Shown: positions 1-11,477, numbered from the stretch's first letter. The stretch: 64,000 nt of DNA from Lonicera japonica (GCA_021464415.1 CM038468.1:1612001-1676000), one strand, 5' to 3'. Notes: generated by a model not told the origin, from the sequence alone. Made by a program: numbers and translations.

Positions 1-448
1 GAAAGTTAGAATTTTGGATTCTAATAGAGCAATTAGTATTTACTTCTTAAAAATTGATATTTACTTAGTATCTCTTAAATTAATTATAATTTCTATGCTA
101 AATTATTTTGACTTAAATATGAAAAGGAAATTTACCATTTGCTTTTATAGAGAGAGTTATAATTTTGGATTCTAATAGAGCAATTAGTATTTACTTATTA
201 AAAATTGATATTTACTTAGTATCTCTTAAATTAATTATAATTTCTCTACCAAATTATTTTGGCTTAAATATGAAAATGAAATTTACCGTTTACTTTTATA
301 AAGAGAAAGTTATAATTTTGGATTCTAATAGAGCAATTAGTATTTACTTATTAAAAATTGATATTTACTTCGTATCTATTAAATTAGTTATAATTTCTAT
401 GCCAAATTATTTTGACTTAAATATGAAAGTGAAATTTACCATTTGCTT
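1..448. repeat. Satellite-like tandem array, left part (about 152-bp unit)
   Basis: Three near-identical copies of an AT-rich unit lie head to tail, each containing the phrase TTTTGGATTCTAATAGAGCA, at about 11, 163 and 316. The third copy is cut off at 448/449 by the terminus of an LTR retrotransposon, and the array resumes on the far side of that element near 7992. Short open frames inside the array are repeat translations without coding character. Confidence 0.85.
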
Positions 449-643
449 TGTAACACTCCCGCCTTAATTTACAGGAGAACACATGTGATTAAGACTTAGA
501 GTGTTACTAACCCATCTTAGTAGGATTAAGATAGGTAGATAAGAAGAGTATAAACCAACAAGGATACATATATCATACAAACATAAGCATGGATTATGAA
601 TTGATACTATAGTTGTGAGCATGCATTATAGATATAAAAAAAT

Positions 644-1806
644 GAGTAAACAGCCCATTTGGCCACTGAACTTTTAGTTTTGTACCATTTTACCCACTCA
701 ACTTTAAAACGAACCATTTTAACCATCAAACTTTTTGGCGAGTACCATTTGGCCCATTTCGTCCAAATGAGGTGTTAAAAGTGACGGAATGAAGCCATGT
801 GCCTAGCACATGACTTCATTTAAGGGCAAAATGGTCATTTTCACACCAAGCTTCTTCTTCACCTTCTTCCCTCCATAAATTCTCTCCTAAAAATGAAAAC
901 CCATAGGTTTTATAACATAGAAACAGTGCACAAAACTGAAGCCAAAAATTTAATATCACATTTTCATTTTCGCCTCAATATTCCCATTTTCGCCCCAAAT
1001 TCCATCATTTTCATCCAAATTCACCACTTTCGGCACCGTCACCACTAACTCGCCGTCGGCATAAATCGCGCTAGCAAGCTCCGGCGAGGTGAACTCCGGT
1101 AGCCGGAACCGCCACACATCAAAGTCCAACTCATGAATCGACAAATCGAAAACGTTATTTCCTCTAATCACAATTTTGGTAACCCCAGGGTAGATCTCAA
1201 CAGTGTGAGCCCTACTTTCATCCCCAATCTCGTCGGTAGGGACAATGAATCTGAGAGAGTCGAAGGTTTCTTCGATGAATACATCGGCGTCGGAGTGGAA
1301 GGGAAGTTCGAGGACTTTGGTGAAGATGTGAGGGAGTCGACGGAGAATTTTTTTCCGGCGGTTGGACTGAGAAAGGGAGGAAGCAACTGTTGATGTCGGA
1401 TGGGAAAAAAAATTGGACCAGTAATGAGACCAGACCAATAATAAAATTTTGTTTTATTGAGGGATCCATTTTTCTCCTTTTCTTCCCTCGTTTTTCTCTC
1501 TTTTTGGCTTTACTTTTGTGCTATGTTTCTGTTTTATATATAACCTGTGGGTTTTCATTTTGGGCAAAAATTTATGGAGGGAAAAAGGAGAAGAAGAAGC
1601 TTGGTGTGAAAATGACCATTTTGCCCTTAAATGAAGTCATGTGCTAGGCACATGGCTTCATTCCGTCACTTTTAACACCTCATTTGGACGGAATGGGCCA
1701 AATGGTACTCGCCAAAAAGTTTGATGGTTAAAATGGTTCGTTTTAAAGTTGAGTGGGTAAAATGGTACAAAACTAAAAGTTCAGTGGCCAAATGGGCTGT
1801 TTACTC
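644..1806. mobile_element. Pack-MULE (Mutator-like element with captured gene fragment)
   Basis: The element has long terminal inverted repeats. GAGTAAACAGCCCATTTGGC begins the left end and its reverse complement ends the right end. Pairing is near-perfect for about 238 bp (644-881 with 1569-1806) and continues with decay to about 940. The flanks carry a 9-bp direct repeat, TAAAAAAAT, at 635-643 and 1807-1815, where the sister LTR near 7336-7346 has a single uninterrupted site. Long TIRs with a 9-bp duplication define Mutator-like elements. There is no transposase. The interior holds an HSP20-like coding fragment, which makes it a Pack-MULE. It inserted after the LTR retrotransposon. Confidence 0.9.
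956..1438 (-). pseudogene. Captured HSP20 / alpha-crystallin-like gene fragment
   Basis: An open stretch of 160 codons lies inside the Pack-MULE. It has no ATG: its first codon is TTG and no internal Met precedes the final residues, so it is a fragment and not a full gene. The C-terminal half reads WRFRLPEFTSPELASA followed by GELVVTVPK, which fits the end of the alpha-crystallin domain (an R-F-LPE strand, then A-x-x-x-x-G-x-L-x-V-x-VPK). The upstream part contains VPTDEIGDESRAHTVEIYPG, consistent with a divergent plant HSP20-like protein. GC content is higher than in the surroundings, as expected for an acquired exon. Expression cannot be judged. The family assignment is inferred from motif shape. 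Confidence 0.65.
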
Positions 1807-2501
1807 TAAAAAAATTTACCATATGAACATTGAAAATAAACATATACAAGTTCCCGGGCTAGCCGTGGCTTCCCGGACCAACATAGTTATTACAAAAATA
1901 AACCATAGTATCAGAGTCTTGTACTTCATCCCCGAACCCACCGTCTCTTTGTCCCCCTGAGACTCATGAGTACCTGTAATAGTTTTAGAAAACGGGGTGA
2001 GCTACACGCTCAGTAGAGGTGAGTAATGACGAAAGCATCATGTATAAAACATAAACCAGTTTAGAACAAGTTATTCAATAAGCAATACATGCACATGCTA
2101 ATGCAGGTTACCTCTTTTATGTCAACCATAGAACCACTTTGCTAGAATATATCCGTACCAAGCCAGAATAGCACATGGGCTTGCCTGCCCGGAGCATAAT
2201 CTGATAATGATCATATGTTGGCCCATCGGCCCCAGAGAATATCAATAGACCATAATCAATTTGGACCACAAGTCCACTAATACTATCATAGCAATAGAAT
2301 CATCAGTGCCTTACTGTTGTCTAGATTTTCGGGCAACACACCACTGGCTCTAGACAGTCGACGTATTGCTGCCCTCCGGAGGTTTAGGCATTTTCAACCC
2401 AAGGGCACCAAGCCCACTTATTTTCCACTATTTACCATGCTTTCTCACATAAAGCAAACAAAGTAACTCCCAATACATTAATATAAACACCAGGTGTTAC
2501 A

Positions 2502-2513
2502 ATCTCTCCCACT
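2502..2513 (-). other. Polypurine tract of the chromovirus
   Basis: Read on the minus strand, AGTGGGAGAGAT lies immediately before the TGTAACACC start of the 3' LTR. This is the position and composition expected for the primer of plus-strand DNA synthesis. Confidence 0.7.
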
Positions 2514-2551
2514 AAATAAAATTTCGTCCTCGAAATTTAGCTATTACAAAT

Positions 2552-2982
2552 TTAATTATACAATTTAGGATATTTGCTATGTATCTCGATCTCTAACTCC
2601 CACATCACCTCCTCGGGTTCGTGATGTAACCACAAAACCTTCAGTAAAGGAATAACCTTGTTTCGAAGCACTTGATCTCGATGATCTAAGATTTGTATCG
2701 GGCGGGTTTCATAAGTTCTGTCATCTACACCTCGAGGTTTTTCCACTGGACAATGTGGGAAGGATCATGAACATACCGGTATAACATTGATATATGAAAG
2801 ACATTTTGGACATTAGATAAATGTGGTGGTAAAGCTAGGCGATATAAAACATTCCCGACACGTTCTAGAATCTTAAACGGTCCGATGTATCGGGGAGACA
2901 ACTTTCTTTTACTACCAAAATGGGTGATGCTGAATCGTGGTTTGGTTTTCAAAAACACATGATCACCGACCTCGAATTCCAA
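2552..2982 (-). pseudogene. Integrase C-terminus and chromodomain of the chromovirus
   Basis: Two overlapping frames encode the end of pol. 2725-2982 gives the GPF/Y module of integrase, with SPRYIGPFKILERVGNVLYRL and the segment NVFHISML. 2552-2746, shifted by one frame, gives a chromodomain-like end with QILDHRDQVLRNKVIPLLKV followed by an aromatic/acidic stretch ending KYPKLYN. In chromoviruses this module binds modified histone tails and directs integration to heterochromatin. The frameshift between the two parts confirms inactivity. Confidence 0.85.
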
Positions 2983-3021
2983 TGGACGACGATGTCTGTC
3001 GGCAGAACTTTTCTGCCGACT

Positions 3022-3969
3022 CTAGGTTATAAGGAGATGTTGTCGAATGGTCTTGATCTTTTTAGTGGTTTGCTCTACCAATTCCGGACTCAACAAAGTT
3101 CTTTCCCCGACTTTATACCAACAAACCGGGGACCTACACGGACGTCTGTAAAGGGCTTCGTAAGGTGCCATGCCTATACTAGCCTGGAAGCTATTGTTAT
3201 AGGCAAACTCGATTAATGGCAAATGTTCTATCCAGTTTCCTCGAAAGTCAAGGACACAGGCTCTCAACATATCCTCAAGTATTTAGATAACTTGCTCGGA
3301 TTGTCCATCAGTCTGTGGATGGAACACTGTACTGACGTTCAATTAAGTCCCTAAAGCCCTTTGAAGACTGTCCCAAAATCGAGAAGTGAAACGTGGATCT
3401 CGATCCGACACAATGGTTAATGGAACCCCATGGAGCTTGACTATCTATCGAACATAGAGTTTTCCCAAACTCTCTATATATTGGATGTTCCGAATAGGAA
3501 GAAAGTGAGCAAACTTTGTCAATCTATCCACAATTACCCAAATGGTATCCTGACCCCCTAACGCTTTAGGTAATCCCGAAACGAAATTTATAGTGATATG
3601 TTCCTACTTCCACTCAGGAATGGGTAATGACTGGAGTTGTCTTGCAGGCCTTTGGTGCTCGACCTTCACTAGTTGACACGTCATACATCTACTCACGAAA
3701 TTTGTAACATCTTTCTTCATACCGCTCCACAAAAGTTTTTGGCATAAATCCCGGTACATCTTTGTACCACCAGGATGAATAGAGAATCTAGAATAGTGTG
3801 CTTCCCTTAGAATTTTATTTCTCAATTTTAGATCGTTCGGTATAACCAACCTATCCCGAACTTGGATTCCCCCATCACTTCCTAGTTTATACCCACCATA
3901 TTCGGCTTCTGTAGCCAAATGATCACGTATTACCCGAAATGTCTCATATACATGTTGAGCATTTATCAC
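3022..3969 (-). pseudogene. Integrase zinc-binding domain and catalytic core remnants (chromovirus)
   Basis: 3604-3969 encodes the HHCC zinc-binding region: HYSRFSIHPGGTKMYRDL, then a CMTCQ pair. Between about 3300 and 3600 the catalytic core is present only in broken frames. 3022-3270 encodes the end of the core (LIEFAYNNSFQASIGMAPYE and the RPCRSP segment). Several stops and frame changes separate the pieces. Confidence 0.85.
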
Positions 3970-4158
3970 ACGTTACTGGATTGCCGGTTGGGCAACCATT
4001 TTATATAGATAAGCTCGGTTCTCGTCTTGATTTACCATGAGGTTGTATCATTATAACTCTTCCCTTAACCTCCATACCCGACATTGTAACGCGGTTAAAG
4101 ACCCTTGAGATTTTTGGCTTAAGGCATCGGCTACCACAATAGCCTTGCCCGGATGATA

Positions 4159-4643
4159 TTATAGAGTGAAATCATAATCTTCTAGATACTCTACCCACCG
4201 GTATTGTCTAAGGTTCAGATCTTTCTGGGTAAAAATATATTTCAGACTTTTATGATCAGAATAGACTTCAAATATTTCGCCGTACAAGTAATGGCGCCAG
4301 ATCTTAAGAGTAAACACGACTGCAGCTAACTTTAGAGAGTGGGTAGGGTAGTTTTTCTCATGTTGCTTGAGTTGTCGAGAAGCATAAGACATAATATGCT
4401 CCTCTTACATTAAAACACTATCAAACCGAGTCTAGAAGCATCATAATAGATTGTATAACCATTTTTCCGCTTGGGTAGAACAAGGACCGGAGCCGAAGTA
4501 AGCCTATCTTTTAAATCCAAGAAGGCTTTCTCACATGATTCATCCCACCCGAACTGAACACCCTTATGAGTTAGGCGAGTTAATGGTAAAGCTATACGGG
4601 AGAAATCTTTGACAAACCTACGATAGTACCCAGCCAAACCCAA
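4159..4643 (-). pseudogene. RNase H domain of the chromovirus
   Basis: 4410-4643 encodes the connection domain, with [17 protein letters not shown] and [19 protein letters not shown] (the RNase H D-A-S motif). 4159-4392 continues with [33 protein letters not shown] and [13 protein letters not shown] short gap with a stop splits the two frames. It removes the RNA strand of the hybrid during reverse transcription in active relatives. Here it is non-functional. Confidence 0.85.
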
Positions 4644-4699
4644 GAAACTTCTGACCTCGGTGACATTTCGAGGTCTCTCGCACTTTAGGACTGTTTATA

Positions 4700-5497
4700 C
4701 CTTTCCTGGATCTACAGAGATACCCTTCCTTGAGACAACACGTCCCAAGAATTTGACTTTCGACATCTAGAAGTCACATTTGCTAAGTTTGGCGTACAAC
4801 TTTTGATCTCAAAGAACTTGAAGAGCCAAGCGAAGATGATTCTCATGCTCTTCATCCAACTTGGAATAGATAAGGATATCATCTATGAAGACTACCACAA
4901 ATTGATCGAGATACGGACGGTACAAATGATTCATCAAGTCCATAAAAGCGGCTGGTGTTTTTGTTAACCCGAATGGCATTACCAAGAACTCATAATGCCC
5001 ATATCGAGTATGAAAGGCCGTATTTGGGATATCTTCTTCACGAACTAGAATCTGATGATAGCCCGACCGAAGATCAATCTTGAAAAACCTAACGGCACCT
5101 TGGAATTGATCGAACAAATCATCGATCCGCGGCAACAGGTACTTATTCTTAATAGTGACTCGATTTAACTGACAATAATCTATACACAATCTCAATGACC
5201 CATCCTGCTTTTTGGCAAACAGAACAGGTGCACCACATGGAGATACACTAGGTCTGATGAACCTTTATGTAATAGCTCATAAATCTGAATCTTTAGCTCT
5301 TTTAGCTCAGCCGGAGCCATATGATACGGAGCTAAAGATATCGGTGTGGTACTTAGAATAATATCAATAGAGAAGTCCACCTCCCGATGTAGGGGTAGAC
5401 CCAGAAGATCGTCAAAAAACACGTCGAGGGATTCCCTAACCACTGGGAAATCAGATGAACACGAACTACTATCTTCTTGTGCTACGATACTAGCCAA
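4700..5497 (-). pseudogene. Reverse transcriptase of the chromovirus
   Basis: 4809-5195 encodes the fingers and palm: [18 protein letters not shown], then LRSGYHQI, then [18 protein letters not shown], and an intact FIDDILIYS catalytic motif. 5192-5497 encodes the N-terminal lead-in (APYHMAPAELKELKIQI). A frameshift joins the two near 5195, and a stop near 4807 ends the main frame before the thumb, which continues in fragments to about 4700. Confidence 0.88.
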
Positions 5498-5566
5498 CCA
5501 CCCAAAGTAGCTCCGTTCTTCTTTGGGTTTTAGATAAGCACATATAATAAACGACTCGGGTTTACA

Positions 5567-5929
5567 CTAAAAGGTCAATAATTTGCTATCCGATAATGGA
5601 ATTAATAACTGACGTCTAGAACAATCAATCACCATGCGAAAAGTCGCTAACCAATCCATTCCCAATATAAGGTTATAATCCCCCATATCTAGCACCATAA
5701 AATCGAATTCTATTGAGGACTCCCTAAAACTTAAGGAGCAATTCCTACAAACCGATCCCAACTGAATTCTATTTCCCGTGGGTGTACTAACCCACAAGGG
5801 TATACTCAACGATTCAACACATAATCCCAATCTATCAACCAATGCACATGAAATAAAGGAATGGGATGCACCAATATTAAAAAAAACTTTAACCCATGTA
5901 CTAAAGAACAAGATTGTACCTTCCATCAC
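5567..5929 (-). pseudogene. Aspartic protease of the chromovirus with altered active site
   Basis: The region gives FNIGASHSFIS where Ty3/gypsy proteases have the F-D-T-G-A-S-H-S-F pattern, and later YNLILGMDWL, the conserved end of the domain. The catalytic Asp is Asn and the following Thr is Ile. Both changes are C:G to T:A transitions, fitting decay of a methylated silenced element. The domain would not be active. Confidence 0.85.
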
Positions 5930-6029
5930 TTTAACCTCTGGCTGCTCTGACTATGTTAATGTTTAGACCTGACCTTATGTTCTTCCACCACCCCGAGAGT
6001 ATGAGCTCCCACCTCCATGAGACCCACTC

Positions 6030-7020
6030 TGACTCTGCCCACGGCCCTGGCCACCTTGGTTGCTAGAAAAGGATTGGACCTCATCGCCCATGCGGGTCGA
6101 GTCCTGATACTATGGACGATTATAAGAAGACTGGGACACTTGCTGACCTATATTAGGACAATCTCTACGGAGATGTCCTGGCTGACCACACCCAAAATAG
6201 ATCCTTTCCTTGGGTCCCTGACCCTTAGAACTAGACCTCGAAAACGACCTCTCCTAGCGCCTCCACTAGATGGCCCGGAATCGCCTCTGGACCTCTTCCC
6301 CGAACCACCTATTTTCTTTCCCTCGGTACCTCTCTTCCTATCAAGGAACCTACTAGCATCTATCCTTTCTTGTTCCACCTTCAACGCCATTATTACAGCT
6401 TTATCAACATTGCCATAATTCAGGTGGTATACCTTCTCTCGAATGGAAGGTTCAACCCCTTAAGGAATAAACGTATCTTTTCCTCGGGGTCGTTATCCAG
6501 ACTCTTGTCAAATTAACTCAAGCTTTCAAACATGACTTCATATTCTGCCATAGTCATGTTCCCTTGGATCATGGAACGGAACTTATCCCTCTTTAGACTA
6601 TGATGAACTGACGAGAAATAACGCTCTAGGAGCAATTGAGTAAACTGTTCCCAAGAGGCAGGAGCATTTGCTCTCCTAGATACGTTCCTCCACTAGATAC
6701 CAGCTTGATCAACCAACTGGCAAGTCCCTAAATTAAGCTTCAGGTCATCGGGTAAGGTCATGACTTTAAAGGCTCTTTCGATTTGATTGAGCCATGACTC
6801 TGCCGCATCGAGGCCAGACATCTTGTTAAAGGTTGGTGGGGCTAGCTTTTTGAACTTCTCCAGGGACACCATAGCCCTATTCTCCTGGACCCTACTTTGG
6901 GGGTTGCTCGATATGTCCTAGCACGTTGACCAACTCTCAGGCCATTGCACGGATTGCATCTATTGACTCCCCGGAGGTAGAACTCCCATGGGTGGCATTG
7001 TAATTTAGTAAGGTCATCAT
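6030..7020 (-). pseudogene. gag of the chromovirus
   Basis: On the minus strand from about 7020 the frame reads MVSLEKFKKLAPPTFNKMSG, then AAESWLNQIERAF, typical of plant gypsy gag. A stop falls near 6690 and others follow. Near 6160-6190 a zinc knuckle reads YFGCGQPGHLRRDC. This is the CX2CX4HX4C pattern with its first Cys replaced by Tyr. An Arg/Gly/Ser-rich linker (6200-6390) precedes it. The gene encodes the capsid/nucleocapsid protein in live relatives. Confidence 0.8.
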
Positions 7021-7130
7021 ACTATATGAAAACAAGAACAAAAATGTCATAACAGTCCAATATTTGTTAACAAGACAATAACCTATCACATTATGTCATA
7101 ATTTTACCCCAAAGCCCAAGTAATCACGTA

Positions 7131-7151
7131 ACCAATCATCTGATAACAAAT
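7131..7151 (-). other. Primer binding site of the chromovirus (tRNA-iMet-like, degenerate)
   Basis: Read on the minus strand directly after the 5' LTR the sequence is ATTTGTTATCAGATGATTGG. It resembles the plant initiator-Met tRNA site TTTGGTATCAGAGC with changes. Position and partial match support the call. Confidence 0.6.
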
Positions 7152-7991
7152 TGTAACACCCCCACCTTAATTTACAGGATAACATTCGCGATTAAGACCT
7201 GGAGTATCACTAACCCATCTTAGTAGGACTAAGATAGGTAGATAAGGAGAGTATAAACCAACAAGGATACATATATCATACAAACATAAGCATGGATTAT
7301 GAATTGATACTATAGTTGTGAGCATGCATTATAGATATACAAAAATTTACCATATGAACATTGAAAAGAAACATATACAAGTTCCTGGGCTAGCCGTGGC
7401 TTACAGACCAACATAGTTATTACAAAAATAAACTATAGTATCAGAGGCTTCTACTTCGTCCCCGAACCCATCATCTCTTTGTCCCTCTGGGACTCATGAG
7501 TACCCGTAATAGTTTTAGAAAACGGGGTGAGCTACACGCTCAGTAGGGGTGAGTAATGACGAAAACATCATGTATATAACATAAACCAGTTTAGAATAAT
7601 TTATTCAATAAGCAATGCATGCACATGACAATGCAGGTTACCTCTCTTGTGTCAACCATAGAACCACTTTGTCAGAATATATCCGTACTGAGCCAGAATA
7701 GCACATGGGCCTGCCCGCCTAAGAGCATAATCCGATAATGATCATAAGTTGGCCCATCGGCCCCAGAGGATATAAATAGACCATAATTAATTTGGACCAC
7801 AAGTCCGCCAATACTATCATAGCAATAAAATCATTAGTGCCTTACCGTTGTCTAAATTTTCGGGCTACACACCGCTGGCTCTAGACAGCTGACGCATTGT
7901 TGTCCTCCGAAAGTTTAAGGATTTTCAGCCCAAGGACACCAGGCCCACTTATTTTCCACTATCTACCATGCTTTCTCACACAAAGCAAACA
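7152..7991 (-). repeat. 5' LTR of the chromovirus, outer end deleted
   Basis: On the plus strand it starts TGTAACACCCCCACC and follows the other LTR base for base with scattered changes, up to CACAAAGCAAACA. There it passes straight into the tandem array. The final 40 bp or so present at 2462-2501 are missing, so a post-insertion deletion removed this edge. Confidence 0.88.
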
Positions 7992-8740
7992 ATTATAATT
8001 TTGGATTCTAATAGAGCAATTAGTATTTACTTATTAAAAATTGATATTTATGTAGTATCTCTTAAATTAATTATTAATTATAATTTCTATGCCAAATTAG
8101 TTTGACTTAAATATGAAAATGAAATTTACTGTTTACTTTTAATTGATATTTACTTAGTATCTCTTAAATTAATTATAATTTCTATGCCAAATTAGTTTGA
8201 CTTAAATATGAAAATGAAATTTACCATTTGCTTTTATAAAGAGAAATTTATAATTTTGGATTCTAATAAAGCAAGTAGTATTTACTTATTAAAAATTGAA
8301 ATTTACTTAGTATCTCTTAAATTAATTATATTTTCTATGCCAAATTATTTTGACTTAAATATGAAAATGAAATTAACCATTTTCTTTTAATTGATATTTA
8401 CTTAGTATCTATTAAATTAATTATAATTTCTATGCCAAACTAGTTTGACTTAAATATGAAAGTGAAATTTAACGTTTGCTTTTGTAGAGAGAGAGTTATA
8501 AATTTGGATTCTAATAGAGAAATTAGTATTTACTTCTTAAAAATTGATATTTACTTAGTATCTCTTAAATTAATTATAATTTCTATGCCAAATTATTGAC
8601 TTAAATATGAAAATGAAATTTAGTGTTTGCTTTTGTAGAAAGAAAGTTATAATTTTGGATTCTAATAGAGCAATTAGTATTTACTTATTAAGAATTGATA
8701 TTTACTTAGTATCTCTTAAATTAATTATAATTTATATTCA
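7992..8740. repeat. Satellite-like tandem array, right part
   Basis: The array seen at 1-448 continues here, with full starts of the TTTTGGATTCTAATA phrase near 7998, 8254, 8500 and 8653. Some units lack the TTTTGGATT segment and begin TTTTAATTGATATTTACTTA (near 8139 and 8387), giving a mixture of about 150-bp and 100-bp spacings. This implies unequal exchange inside the array. Confidence 0.82.
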
Positions 8741-9783
8741 ATGAGTTCCTTTTAAGCCCAACTTTTCGATAAAAGTTAGTATCTCTTAAAAATAATTTTA
8801 TTTTTCTTATAAAATGTGAAACTTAAAAAAAAATGTGTAGGGAGTATTATTTTGTATTTTATTCATGGTACCTATTTAAATTCTTTCGTTAAACCATGAT
8901 AGGGCATGGTATACAATACTTTAATGCAACAATTATTTTTAAAAAAAATATATACTTATTTTCATAAAGATGAATGTTACTTTTAAGTCTTCTTGTAACC
9001 TCTTTTTTTTTTTCCTCATCAAAACTTACATTTAGAAATGAGTGGCCCTTACATAATTCCTTATATTAAATCTTTGTTTATGGAATTTCAATTTGTATGA
9101 ATTTATGGACTTTCTATTGTATACTATGCAGTTTGCACCTCAACAATTTCTCCATTTTGGATGCGTACAAATTTAACAATATATGGACATGTAAGTGTTT
9201 TAATTTCTGTTTAATGCGTTATTTACATGGAAAAATCTACCTTTTGATTAAGAAATAATATTTTCGTATCGAACATTGATGCCCAACTAAAAGGGACAGT
9301 TCATGCTCTACGTTAATGAAATGTAGGCGTTTTTATACGTGAGGAGTCGGAGATGCTCCGAATTCTTAAAGAGGTTAGAAAAAATTGTGTAAATTAGTTA
9401 AAAAATTGTTATTGACTTTTATTTATTTATTAACATGGAAAATTCAAATAATGCATATAAAGCGATAAAAGAAAGCTTCCAATAAATTACGTGGGCAAGG
9501 AAAAAAGGAAAGAAAATCAATCTCCCTCCATACTTACCCCTCCTCCTGTGGTATGTTCTTTATATATGTTGGTTGATTTTTCAAAAGTTAATATAGATTA
9601 TTATTTACTGTATTTTGGTACTTAGTATGAACTTACCAGCAATTATCCACCTGACATTTATTTTTTTATCCATATTATAACACTAAAATTTATAGGTAGA
9701 ATTATTTTTGTATTGGATCAAATAGAAATCTGACAATTGTCAGTTGTTATATAGCTATTAACCCGCATTATCTATATTTCAAG
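8741..9783. other. AT-rich spacer, probably includes the Helitron 5' region
   Basis: No gene is visible. The stretch contains homopolymer runs and no long frame. The 5' end of the Helitron that follows should lie here, marked by TC after an A. Several A|TC sites exist, for example near 9519, and none can be chosen without a second copy. Confidence 0.5.
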
Positions 9784-10137
9784 GTGAATGGCCTTTCTAG
9801 ATATGTTCTAGCAGCTCACGCATGGAAGCTTAACAAATGTAACCCTAGGCAAAGTGCACAACGTTCGCGACGTGAACAAAAGAAACTAGTAGAATTAAGT
9901 AAAGCAAGACTCTTTCATGGTTTAAGTGAAAATAACATAGTATCAAAGAAGTCTAAGTTCACAATGAATCTACAACCTATACGTTTTTCTTTAGATATTT
10001 TATCTACCAAAATAGGTCCACCAACCAATAATATAATGCTCTTGCAAACACCTGCTCATGTGGTCCAAGATAAGAGTTCCCTATTTGACACGCTTTGTCA
10101 CCTAGAGTTTGAAAATCTAGCTACTTGTGTGCAATAA
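9784..10137 (+). pseudogene. N-terminal region of Helitron Rep/helicase
   Basis: An open stretch of 117 codons precedes the recognisable Rep region in the same direction. It is basic near its start (RSAQRSRREQKKLVELSKAR) and has no clear domain. Its position suggests it is the poorly conserved N-terminus of the Helitron protein, separated from the next part by a probable intron or frame break at 10138-10295. This is inferred from position only. Confidence 0.4.
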
Positions 10138-10295
10138 ATGCTGAATCTTCCTCATGCAGTTTAAGATGACATAATTTTCCCTTCTACCAAGTATTCTATT
10201 TCAAGACACGATAGGTAATGTAAAGTTCAATCAAGTTATCATTTTCCATGTTATGTTATCTTTAAATCCAATTCCATTATAAAACTAAATAAATT

Positions 10296-11470
10296 TGTAG
10301 GCCAAATTCAACCACTAAATATCGAATTAATGATCCTTTTGCTTTACCTGAAACTGTAGCTACAAATAATGAGCCATTGGTAATGTTGTATCCATGTTGT
10401 TATTATATGGGTAAAATGGATAATGAATGTCCATATTGTAAAGCTTTGCATTGGGATCTTGAAAAATTAAGTGTTTCCATTAGCCACCGTTTAGTTTTTG
10501 GGACATGTTGCCTATCAGGGAATATTCGATTGCCTAAGTTACTTACTCCTCCTTCAGAACTTCAAGCATTATATGATGGTAATGATAGCCAAGCTGTGTC
10601 ATTTTGAAATAATACTCGAGCATATAATGCAGCTAATGCTTTTACGAGTTTAGGAGTTCAAATGGATGATATAGATCTCCCTGGTATTGGTCCGATGCCT
10701 TTCACTATTCATGGACAGTTACGCCATTGAACAGGAACACTATTTCAACAATCAGGTTAGGAGCCAACCTATGCTCAGTTATATATACATGATCTAACGT
10801 CAGCTTTGAACTTTCGTGCCAAAAGAAATCCTCATTTGCGAAGAGATGTTCTAAACATTATCCAAGGTTGTTTTGATTGAAATAATGTATTTGTTAAGAA
10901 GTAACGACAAGTTATTACTATTCTTGATCGTATGAATCCTAAGGTTCAAGAATTACCCGCTTACCTACATTTTAGTGAGATAAAAGATTAGTGTAGGTAC
11001 AACCTACCAACAGCGGACGAGATTGCAATAATTTTACCTAGAGATGGAATTAAAACTAGTGGGATAAGAAATATTATTGTTCGTTACAAAAGGAGTGATG
11101 CTCTAATGCAAATTAATGAATGCAATCCAACTTATTTGCTTTTGCATTTTGTGTTGTTATTTCCTTATAGCGAGCTTGGGTGGGAACCTGGTTTGAAGCA
11201 ATAGGACCTCAGACCAGGTGAATGGTCATACACAAGGGTTACCCAATTTTAATTCTTTTGTTATTGTCTTTTCCAAAGCTTGGGAGAGTATTCAATGATC
11301 CTTAGAGGTCGAAAACTCTTTAAGGAATTTATTATAGATGCATGGGCTGCAACTGTGCAAAATCGTTTGAACTATTGTCGACAAAATTAGGGCAAGCTTT
11401 GAGTTGAGATTTACAAAGGTCTTATCGATATCGCTGCAGATGGCCATGACCCTGATCAAGTTGCAAGACT
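10296..11470 (+). pseudogene. Helitron Rep N-terminal region (zinc-finger-like segment)
   Basis: From 10377 the frame reads CPYCKALHWDLEKLS followed by FGTCCLSGNIRLPKL, the Cys-rich plant Helitron segment. After a stop near 10605 the same frame continues with NNTRAYNAANAFTSLGVQMD and then GPMPFTIHGQLRH, another stop, and AQLYIHDLTSALNFR. This is the usual Helitron protein order. At least five stops interrupt it before the Rep domain. Confidence 0.8.
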
Positions 11471-11477
11471 ATTTGTC

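Larger units (their letters stand above)
449..2501 (-). repeat. 3' LTR of the chromovirus, interrupted by a MULE
   Basis: On the plus strand it runs from TGTAACACTCCCGCC to GGTGTTACA, so it has inverted TGTAACAC termini on both sides. Without the nested 1163-bp element and its duplicated 9 bp it is about 880 bp long. It matches the other LTR at 7152-7991 over nearly its whole length with scattered substitutions. The last 40 bp or so before 2501 are absent from the other LTR. Confidence 0.88.
449..7991 (-). mobile_element. Degenerate Ty3/gypsy chromovirus (Tekay/Del-like)
   Basis: This is a complete but dead LTR retrotransposon read on the minus strand. Its order is 5' LTR (7152-7991), primer binding site, gag, protease, reverse transcriptase, RNase H, integrase, chromodomain, polypurine tract and 3' LTR (449-2501). 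Domain order with RNase H before integrase is diagnostic for Ty3/gypsy, and the terminal chromodomain places it with chromoviruses. The coding region is split by many stops and frameshifts. It sits inside a tandem array. The outer end of the 5' LTR and a few array bases are missing, so no target-site duplication can be read. A Pack-MULE later entered its 3' LTR. The clade name Tekay/Del is inferred from the style of the chromodomain tail. Confidence 0.9.

Noticed and set aside
165..467. 100-codon frame in the left array
   Set aside because: It is a repeat of the same 50 residues arising from the satellite-like units, which is not evidence of a gene.
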